Below, piece by piece: positions 57,624 to 64,000 of a DNA stretch of 64,000 nucleotides. The notes beneath the pieces were generated by a model. It made no database searches. It saw nothing but the letters and a program-made list of their open reading frames with translations, and was not told where the DNA came from. Each line of letters opens with the position of its first letter. Position 1 is the stretch's first letter. Source of the DNA: Butyrivibrio hungatei NK4A153 (GTDB lineage: Bacteria > Bacillota > Clostridia > Lachnospirales > Lachnospiraceae); assembly GCF_000424465.1 (NCBI RefSeq), contig NZ_KE384194.1, positions 15,145 to 79,144 of the forward strand, in the 5' to 3' direction. Both the position numbers and the translations under genes were made by a program.

Positions 57624-59567
57624 TCAGATCATGTGGAAATTATACCACTGCTGGAATATATAGAATGACCACGCAATCTTGCTGTAGTTAGCTCCCGTTG
57701 CGGGGCCTCCGTCTCCTTTTACAACATAATCGTTTATAAAGTTTGAAACATAGTTTACATCAAAAATATCCTGTTTGCTAAGGAAAGATGTGCTGCTGTA
57801 ATCAAGAAGCTGCTCTCTTAAAGGTCCGCGAAGCCATTCATCCATAGGCACGCCGAAACCTGTCTTTGGTCTTTCCAAAAGCTCTTTAGGTATATAGTCA
57901 TAAGCAATATCTTTTAAGATATGCTTCTTATCGCCCCTATTATACTTGAATCTGTGAGGTATCCTGAACGAATACTCCATAACCTCCGTATCCATGATAG
58001 GACATCTTGCTTCAAGCGAATATTTCATGGACGCCCTGTCCATCTTAACCAGAATATCCTCGGGAAGGTATGTATCCATATCAAGAAGCATTCTTCTTAT
58101 CTGGAAATTATTTACTCCGTAAAGGCTCTCCACAGGATACAGAACAGGCTGCATATTGCTTCCGACATTGTAATCCGTCGCAAGATACTGAGCCGCACTC
58201 ATCGGGATATCCATGTCCTCATTGCCTGATATAAAGGCATGCGAAGCTCTTACATATCCTTCTGATACAAGCTGTGTCTTGGTTTCGGGATCTCTGTTGT
58301 TTGCAACAACCTTAACCCTGAACGGCATCTTATCAAGGAGCGTTCCGTCTCCGCTCTTAATACGCGAAAGACTGTGTACAATAGCTCCCGGAATATCAAG
58401 AAGCTGCGCTGTTCTCACGTTATCATATACATTATATCCGCAGAAAAACTCATCTCCTCCGTCACCCGAAAGAGCTACGGTGACATCCTGCTTTGCAAGT
58501 TTACTTACAAGCATCGAAGGAATCTCTGAGTTATCCGCAAAAGGTTCGTCGTAGTACTGCGGAATACTACTTACAAGCTCGAACATCTCTTTTTCCGAAA
58601 TATAGAGCTCTGTGTGATCGGTTCCAAGGTGTTTTGCGATTTCCTTGGCATACTCCGCTTCATTATATCTGGGAACATCAAAACCTATGCAGAATGTCTT
58701 TACGGGCCTGTCTGAATGTTCCTGGGCAATTGCCGTTATAAGAGATGAATCATATCCGCCCGACAAGAAAGTTCCGAGAGGAACATCGGCTATCATTCTG
58801 GATGCAACGGACTTCTTAAGTCTCTCTTTCAGTCCTTCCTTTGCTTCCGCATAGCTTCTTACGGGATTTTTTGACATCTCTTTATATACTTCTTTTATAT
58901 CCCAATACTTCTTCTTGGTGATCTTACCTGCGCTAAACTTAAGATATGAACCTGCCTCAAGCTTATACACATCGGTAAAGATAGTATCGGGAGCAGCAAT
59001 ATACTGCTGAAGAAGAAATCTTGAAATAACCTGTTTTCTTATCTCCGGCTTAAATCCGGGGCACTTCATAATAGGCTTAAGCTCTGAAGCAAAAACAATG
59101 TTTTCTCCGTCAAACCAGTAAAAAAGCGGCTTCTTACCTATTCTGTCTCTTATAAGATAAACATCGGATGTCTCTCTGTCATATATTGCAATCGCAAACA
59201 TTCCGTGGATGTGATCCACCATATCTATTCCCCACTTGAGGTACGCAGCGATTATAACTTCCGTATCACAATTCGACTTAAACTCATAGTCAGAGAGTTC
59301 TTCCTTGAGTTCACGGTAGTTGAATATCTCTCCGTTATAGACAACAGATATTCTGCCGTTCTCGGAGTGCATCGGCTGATGTCCCAAAGGAGACAGATCC
59401 AGGATTGAAAGACGTCTCTGAGCAAAGCCTATGACATAATCATCTGCTCCTGAATAGATCTCAACACCGCTGTCATCGGGCCCTCTGTGATACATGGTAT
59501 CATTCATGATCCTCAGTTGTTCTTCAGTTATTCTCTTTTTTGAAATATATCCGCAAATTCCGCACAT
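57624..59567 (-). CDS. asnB: AsnB-type glutamine-dependent amidotransferase, copy 2
   Basis: 647 residues with all class II glutaminase and synthetase features: MCGICGYISKKR (Cys2), NGEIFNYREL, SNCDTEV, the PP-loop LSGGYDSS and LSGDGGDEFFCGY. It differs throughout from the copy at 52062, so it is not a recent duplicate; the two may amidate different substrates. ATG 59567 follows the deacetylase-like gene by nine bases. Confidence 0.92.
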   Translation of the reverse strand: MCGICGYISKKRITEEQLRIMNDTMYHRGPDDSGVEIYSGADDYVIGFAQRRLSILDLSPLGHQPMHSENGRISVVYNGEIFNYRELKEELSDYEFKSNCDTEVIIAAYLKWGIDMVDHIHGMFAIAIYDRETSDVYLIRDRIGKKPLFYWFDGENIVFASELKPIMKCPGFKPEIRKQVISRFLLQQYIAAPDTIFTDVYKLEAGSYLKFSAGKITKKKYWDIKEVYKEMSKNPVRSYAEAKEGLKERLKKSVASRMIADVPLGTFLSGGYDSSLITAIAQEHSDRPVKTFCIGFDVPRYNEAEYAKEIAKHLGTDHTELYISEKEMFELVSSIPQYYDEPFADNSEIPSMLVSKLAKQDVTVALSGDGGDEFFCGYNVYDNVRTAQLLDIPGAIVHSLSRIKSGDGTLLDKMPFRVKVVANNRDPETKTQLVSEGYVRASHAFISGNEDMDIPMSAAQYLATDYNVGSNMQPVLYPVESLYGVNNFQIRRMLLDMDTYLPEDILVKMDRASMKYSLEARCPIMDTEVMEYSFRIPHRFKYNRGDKKHILKDIAYDYIPKELLERPKTGFGVPMDEWLRGPLREQLLDYSSTSFLSKQDIFDVNYVSNFINDYVVKGDGGPATGANYSKIAWSFYIFQQWYNFHMI

Positions 59568-59576
59568 TATTTATAT

Positions 59577-60338
59577 TTACAGCTCCACAGGTAGTTTTTC
59601 GAAGTTATCGCGAAGAGCACCGAAATCCTTGCACTCATTATCAATAGAATCGATAAGCTCGACATATTTCTCATTAACAAGTGTCTTATAGTTCTCAAGA
59701 TTGTCATATCCCTTCTTTGTCCATGCAAAAGGATGTGTCAGAATCTGAACCTTATCATATTTATTTATTGTTTCTTCATCGGGATAGCCGTATCTCCAAA
59801 CATGGTTTGCATCCGACAGATACTTTACATCAAGCTCCGACTCGGGTGTTGCCTTGGGATCAAATGTAAAAAAGTCATCCTGATATGCGTTGATAATTCC
59901 TGAAATCTTGATATTCTCCGCAAGAACGTCGGGTGACGGTCTGTGAATGGAAAAAGAGTTGATCTCAAAGCCGAGCATATTGCTGAGCATATCGATTTCC
60001 TGCTTAATCCTCTCTCGTATAACTCTCATATCTGTCATTCCGTTTAATGCAAAGTGAAGACCTATATGCTGGCCTCTCTCATGCATATCGGAAAGAATAT
60101 CCCTGTTTTTTCTGGACAGGATATTATATGAATTATTTGTCCACTGGAAAAAGAATGTAGACCTGAAGTCCATACTCTCTTCAACCTTGGCAAGAGCATG
60201 CGCTCTCTCAACCGAATACTCAACGTCGTGTCTCATAATGACAAAGCTGTCTTTATCAAGTGCTTCTTCATATGTGGCATAACGGCCCGTAGCTTTAATG
60301 GCACGGACAATCTCTCTGTAATCATCAAATGAAAACAT
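59577..60338 (-). CDS. Polysaccharide deacetylase-like protein
   Basis: 253 residues. The NodB/CE4-like frame is visible: DSFVIMRHDVEYSVERAHALAKVEE (HD metal motif), HIGLHFALNGM (HxxxH-like site, one His seen) and NSFSIHRPSP. Many glycan-locus members of this group are divergent and their substrates unknown. There is no signal peptide, so it should be cytoplasmic and act on a sugar nucleotide or lipid-linked sugar. It could produce the free amine that the formyltransferase uses. Confidence 0.75.
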   Translation of the reverse strand: MFSFDDYREIVRAIKATGRYATYEEALDKDSFVIMRHDVEYSVERAHALAKVEESMDFRSTFFFQWTNNSYNILSRKNRDILSDMHERGQHIGLHFALNGMTDMRVIRERIKQEIDMLSNMLGFEINSFSIHRPSPDVLAENIKISGIINAYQDDFFTFDPKATPESELDVKYLSDANHVWRYGYPDEETINKYDKVQILTHPFAWTKKGYDNLENYKTLVNEKYVELIDSIDNECKDFGALRDNFEKLPVEL

Positions 60339-60354
60339 TACCCTTATTCTCCTG

Positions 60355-61455
60355 TTATTTTCTAATAATCTTCTCTAAATAATCTCTCCACTGCACAAAT
60401 ACAGCTTCGGAATTAGCAATCTGTTCTATCTTGGAAGCTTCATCTCCAAGGCGCTCCGCAAGTTCTCTGTCCTCGATAAGCTTACATATACCCTCGGCAA
60501 GCGCGTCAGGATCCTTTATCGGAACAAGAAGTCCGTTCTCACCGTCTCTTATAACGGTTCTTGGACCGCCGCACGGACAATCCGTTGCAACACAGGGCAT
60601 TCCCATCGCCATTGCTTCAAGAAGCGAATTCGGAAGCCCTTCCCAATCCGATGAAAAGGCGTAAACCGCGCCCTTTGGTATTTCCTTTTCGAGCTCATCG
60701 CTTCCGCCCATGAGAAGAATGTAGTCTTCCGCGTGGTTATCCGCAATAATCTTATCAAGGATCTCTTTTGTCCCGTCAAAAGAATCGGGACCATAGATCT
60801 TAAGCACATAATCTGGGTGCTTTTCATGCACCTTTATAAAAGCTTCACAGAGCATAGGCTGATTTTTGAAGTCTACAAGCCTTGCGTGGTGGACCACGGA
60901 CTTATCTCTGCTCTCAGGCTTCTTAAGGCCAAAATACTTGGGATTTATCGGATTTAATATAATGGCTGAATTATCCTGAAGGTATGGCTTAAAAAACTCT
61001 TTCTGTCCGGTTGTCTGAAATACACAACCTGCTGCCCTCGGGAACAACCACTTTATCTGTACTTTATCAGAAAACGCATCATAATGTCCAACCGGGTCTG
61101 TCCTTATGGATATTACGACAGGCACGTCACTTTTGCCTGCTGCCATGAGCGCTCTGTAATTGGCTCTCTGCGCAAATGCTATAAGTACATCCGGATGATA
61201 ATTTTTCACAAATTCTTTGAGATATTTCACACGTAAAAAGAACTTTGTTATCCTGTTCTTTTTCTCATCGCCTTCACGAAGACCTACGTGCACTCTTGTG
61301 ACTCTCTCATCAAGAGCAAACTCATTTTCATCCACCCACTCAGTGGCGACATACACTTTATAGCCTTCCTTGGCAAATTGATTGGCGAGGTTTGATACCA
61401 CGCGCTCGGCACCGCCCTGTACAAGGCAGTTCAAGTGAAATGCTATTGTTTTCAT
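60355..61455 (-). CDS. GT4-family glycosyltransferase
   Basis: 366 residues, GT-B fold: IAFHLNCLVQGGAERVVSNLANQFA at the start, HHARLVDFKNQPMLCEAF in the middle, and YAFSSDWEGLPNSLLEAMAMGMPCVATDCPCGGPRTVI with the two Glu residues of the EX7E motif. It adjoins the formyltransferase by two bases. The donor sugar cannot be told. Confidence 0.92.
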   Translation of the reverse strand: MKTIAFHLNCLVQGGAERVVSNLANQFAKEGYKVYVATEWVDENEFALDERVTRVHVGLREGDEKKNRITKFFLRVKYLKEFVKNYHPDVLIAFAQRANYRALMAAGKSDVPVVISIRTDPVGHYDAFSDKVQIKWLFPRAAGCVFQTTGQKEFFKPYLQDNSAIILNPINPKYFGLKKPESRDKSVVHHARLVDFKNQPMLCEAFIKVHEKHPDYVLKIYGPDSFDGTKEILDKIIADNHAEDYILLMGGSDELEKEIPKGAVYAFSSDWEGLPNSLLEAMAMGMPCVATDCPCGGPRTVIRDGENGLLVPIKDPDALAEGICKLIEDRELAERLGDEASKIEQIANSEAVFVQWRDYLEKIIRK

Positions 61456-61457
61456 AA

Positions 61458-62393
61458 TTACAAAAGTACCGTTCCTACTTTTAATTCTGCTTCAGATTCA
61501 TATCTGTCTATTCTTATGGATCCGTCAACTGTGCGGACAATCGGCTTTCCGTCGAACATATCCACAATCTCACCGGGAGCAAATCCGGAAAAATCTATCA
61601 TCTCATCAAAAGGATGTGCTTCCCAGACAGTAACCTTATTCTTCTCATCCTCGGATCCCGCATAGCAGAATGCTCCGGGGAAAGGTGCCGCAACGCCCCT
61701 TATAAGATTATAGATATTTCTTGTTCTGTCTTTGAAATCTATCTTTCCGTCTTTGGCCGTACGTTTATTGTACCATGAATCATAGTCTTTTGAATCGGTG
61801 TGAATGGGAATCTCACCTTTTTCCATATATGTTGTGACAAGCTTTCTGATAAGATTCTTGGAACAGATCATATTCTTGTACTGAGCCGTTCTGATATCGT
61901 CGTGCTCATTTATCTGGAACATCTCCGTTGCAAATACATTCGGACTGTCCGCATGCTCATCATATCTGAAAAGATTGAGATTAAATCTTGTATCTCCGAG
62001 AATAACCGACCAGTTAAGGGGTGATCTTCCTCTTCCGAAGGGAAGATATCCACAATTTCCGTGGAAACCGTATATTCCGCTCTTAAATGCATCAAGAACT
62101 TCCTTGGGAATAAGTCTCTGCCATCCCATTACGATTCCGAGGTCAAAAGTATTTTCCTCAATGAACTTCTTTGTCTTTTCATCGTTAAGGAAATAGCTCT
62201 CTGCTTCGAAAACTGGAATTCCATACTTCTCTGTCAGGAAGCTGAGTCCCTTGAATCCTGAAACCTGATTATGTTCAAGAACCTTGGGTGCAATGGTCAT
62301 TACAAGGTCAACCTTGCAAAGTTCTTTTTCTATGAAATCTATTATGTTCTCGGATGTATCTTTTACACCGAAGACTACAACTTTATAATGCAT
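61458..62393 (-). CDS. Formyltransferase (sugar N-formyltransferase-like)
   Basis: 311 residues. The formyl_trans_N fold carries the catalytic triad Asn-His-Asp in YGFHGNCGYLPFGRGRSPLNWSVILGD, and the C-terminal part matches the Fmt-type barrel (IRGVAAPFPGAFCY, VWEAHPF). The genome's fmt for initiator tRNA would be elsewhere; here a 10-formyl-THF-dependent formylation of an amino sugar is expected, as with WbkC or VioF. It overlaps the upstream GT4 by one base. Confidence 0.85.
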   Translation of the reverse strand: MHYKVVVFGVKDTSENIIDFIEKELCKVDLVMTIAPKVLEHNQVSGFKGLSFLTEKYGIPVFEAESYFLNDEKTKKFIEENTFDLGIVMGWQRLIPKEVLDAFKSGIYGFHGNCGYLPFGRGRSPLNWSVILGDTRFNLNLFRYDEHADSPNVFATEMFQINEHDDIRTAQYKNMICSKNLIRKLVTTYMEKGEIPIHTDSKDYDSWYNKRTAKDGKIDFKDRTRNIYNLIRGVAAPFPGAFCYAGSEDEKNKVTVWEAHPFDEMIDFSGFAPGEIVDMFDGKPIVRTVDGSIRIDRYESEAELKVGTVLL

Positions 62394-63592
62394 TATTCAT
62401 ACCTCTTGAAAATCTCATGTATACTTTCTTTGTACTTTTCGGGCGCGTAGAACATCGCTCTCTCATAGGCTTTTTCCGCATACCTTGAAGCTTTGTCCTC
62501 ATCATCCAAAAGACTTATTATCTTTTCCGCAAGGAGTTTCTCACCATCTGTTATGTTTGCAGGATCCATATCCACCTTCTCGCCAAGATCGGGAACAAGG
62601 ATTCCGTATGTTCCTTCAATCGCTTCCTTTGTGCTGTCTCCGTTTGGTATCTCCTTAATAAGCTGCTCGTACTCATCTTCGCTTAAAAGAATCTCTCTGG
62701 GTCCCGTCTTACAGTCTGCAGAAATAACAGGTTTTCCGAGCGCCATTGCTTCAAGTACCGCATTGGGGAATCCCTCATGATTAGAACTGCACACGTAAAT
62801 ATCTGAAGAAGATACGTAAGAAAAAGGATTCTTTTTAACTCCGGGGAAACAAGCTTTCCCTTTAACTCCAAGCTGTTCAGAGAGCTTTTCGTACTCTGAC
62901 CAATTTCCCGCGCCAAGAACTATAAGTCTTGCCTCGGGATGCTTTTTATAAACAAGTGAAAAAGCTTTTACAAGATGCCATACACCCTTTATGTAATCGT
63001 TTCTCACCATACAGGATATGGTCTTTACATCTTCTCCCTTAAAAGGCATATCCGCTATCTCTTCACTGCCCTTTGCCTTTACATCCTCAACATCAAGTGG
63101 GTTGTAGATGTAAGTACTTTTATTATAATTAAAGTCGCGAAGAAGCTGCCTTACGATCTCTTTTGAACAGGAAAGAACCTGATCTGATCCGTTGCAGAAC
63201 ATCTTTATCTTCTTTGGACTTTCCATATCAGTCTGACAACGAAGTCCGGTAAGCACTCTTTCTTTTCCCTTTGAAAGAACATTTACATAATTCGCTGTAC
63301 TTCCGAAACTGTAGGCAATGTCGATTCCAAGCTGTTTCTTGATTTTTCTTGTCTTGATGACTCTCTTTATTACATTGAATACTTTATTTATCGTGCCCTT
63401 CTTAGCCGGCACATCAATATCGATCACTTCAAGTCCCGTTACGTCAAAGTTGATATCTTTGGAGCTGAATATAAGTATGTATACGTTGTAATACTCCTGC
63501 ATCAATCTTGCAGTCTTTATGCAAACACGCTCAAATCCGCCCTGATGAAGCATGGGCACCATGAGCATTAGATTTTTCTTTTTATCTGCCAT
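62393..63592 (-). CDS. GT4-family glycosyltransferase
   Basis: 399 residues, GT-B fold: LMLMVPMLHQGGFERVCIKTARLM, ISCMVRNDYIKGVWHLVKAF, and VCSSNHEGFPNAVLEAMALGKPVISADCKTGPREIL with the EX7E motif. A loop after the last motif (ITDGEKLLAEK...) is longer than in the other GT4 proteins here. Its start overlaps the stop of the next upstream GT4 (TAATG). Confidence 0.92.
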   Translation of the reverse strand: MADKKKNLMLMVPMLHQGGFERVCIKTARLMQEYYNVYILIFSSKDINFDVTGLEVIDIDVPAKKGTINKVFNVIKRVIKTRKIKKQLGIDIAYSFGSTANYVNVLSKGKERVLTGLRCQTDMESPKKIKMFCNGSDQVLSCSKEIVRQLLRDFNYNKSTYIYNPLDVEDVKAKGSEEIADMPFKGEDVKTISCMVRNDYIKGVWHLVKAFSLVYKKHPEARLIVLGAGNWSEYEKLSEQLGVKGKACFPGVKKNPFSYVSSSDIYVCSSNHEGFPNAVLEAMALGKPVISADCKTGPREILLSEDEYEQLIKEIPNGDSTKEAIEGTYGILVPDLGEKVDMDPANITDGEKLLAEKIISLLDDEDKASRYAEKAYERAMFYAPEKYKESIHEIFKRYE

Positions 63593-64000
63593 TAAAAATT
63601 TCCTCTTTCATAAAAATATGCCATCTGTTTTGCCTGTAACTTCACGTCAAATCCGGCATCTCTTAATTTATTCAAAATATAATCGGATGTTCCTTCTCGG
63701 TCTCCCAATGAGCAGCCGCCTGCACTGTTACCTGTGGCTACAAGTGACTCATATCCGGCATCTGCCTCATCGTCGGAATCATTGTCGTCAAGGATAAGGT
63801 CATCAAGTATTTTCTTTGACCATTTCTTTGGATCGTCATTGATGCTCATCATGGTAACAAGTTCCGTCACGTCAACTTCAGGTGTCACGAAATCTGACAC
63901 AACGCACTGAAGCCCCGCTGCCTGCGCCTCTATAACACTTCCGGGAAGTCCCTCATATCTTGAAGGGAAGCAGAAATAATCCATCGCCTGATAATAATCT
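63592..64000 (-). CDS. GT4-family glycosyltransferase, C-terminal part (5' end beyond window)
   Basis: The frame is open to the right edge (YYQAMDYFCFPSRYEGLPGSVIEAQAAGL), so the gene begins outside. The visible part contains the EX7E motif of GT4 (Glu in YEGLP and IEA). After it comes an unusual acidic, Gly/Ser-containing stretch (DDNDSDDEADAGYESL) before the C-terminal helix (VKLQAKQMAYFYERGNF). The stop overlaps the next start as TAATG, so the operon continues upstream. Confidence 0.88.
   Translation of the reverse strand, partial: DYYQAMDYFCFPSRYEGLPGSVIEAQAAGLQCVVSDFVTPEVDVTELVTMMSINDDPKKWSKKILDDLILDDNDSDDEADAGYESLVATGNSAGGCSLGDREGTSDYILNKLRDAGFDVKLQAKQMAYFYERGNF

Overview
The window looks like the chromosome of a motile, anaerobic, low-to-mid GC Firmicute, most likely a Lachnospiraceae member of the Butyrivibrio/Pseudobutyrivibrio type. 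This is an inference from gene content and style: a FliW/CsrA/FlgM/sigma-D flagellar late-gene block, GSI-type glnA followed by an ANTAR regulator, rubrerythrin and a flavin reductase-rubredoxin fusion, AAA/PD-(D/E)XK proteins, and a long fucosyltransferase-rich surface-glycan locus. No rRNA, tRNA or CRISPR array is visible.

Region 1 (1-5600) is a mosaic accessory patch. It holds two copies of a small HNH nuclease (one cut by the window edge), an Rpn-type nuclease/HTH pair, a deletion-fused remnant of that pair, a third scrap of it, a YoeB/RelB-type toxin-antitoxin pair, a decayed ORF, and an AAA/PD-(D/E)XK protein with an N-terminal HTH. A long GCGGCAAGATATC-type palindrome stands at both ends of the patch.

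Region 2 (5600-24000) is mostly the flagellar filament and hook-junction block on the minus strand: flgM, flgN, two flgK paralogues, an oversized flgL, fliW, csrA, a CgeB-like glycosyltransferase, flaG, fliD, fliS, a FliT-like protein and flagellin. Clear sigma-D promoters (TAAG/TAAA, about 15 bases, GCCGATAA) precede flgM (two), flgL, flaG and flagellin. Another precedes an unusual plus-strand EF-hand-type protein at 22238, which ties that gene to the flagellar regulon. FlgM would hold back sigma-D, and FliW would titrate CsrA until flagellin binds it. Beside this block sit glnA, with a terminator hairpin in its leader, and its ANTAR neighbour.

Region 3 (23400-28200) is housekeeping and stress: thymidine kinase, an MscS channel with a HicB-like small gene, an HTH/membrane-protein pair, an Hsp20 gene with a CIRCE-like operator, and rubrerythrin.

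Region 4 (28300-64000) is a surface-glycan cluster that reads on the minus strand and continues past the right edge. It contains a GH88-type hydrolase, Wzx-like flippase, Wzy-like polymerase, several GT2/GT4/GT11/GT17/DUF5672 transferases, a pyruvyl transferase, an ABC exporter, a deacetylase-like protein and a formyltransferase. Its most striking part (49146-59567) places an FkbH-like HAD protein, an acyl carrier protein, an MBOAT acyltransferase and an SGNH partner with two AsnB-type amidotransferases. That layout parallels DltA-C-B-D and suggests that an acyl group loaded on the carrier is exported to decorate the glycan. Two insertions interrupt the cluster: a HipA-like kinase gene with a DUF2442/HTH-like partner, controlled by a double palindromic operator (TTTGACGTGCGTCAAA), and a group of three lipoprotein genes.
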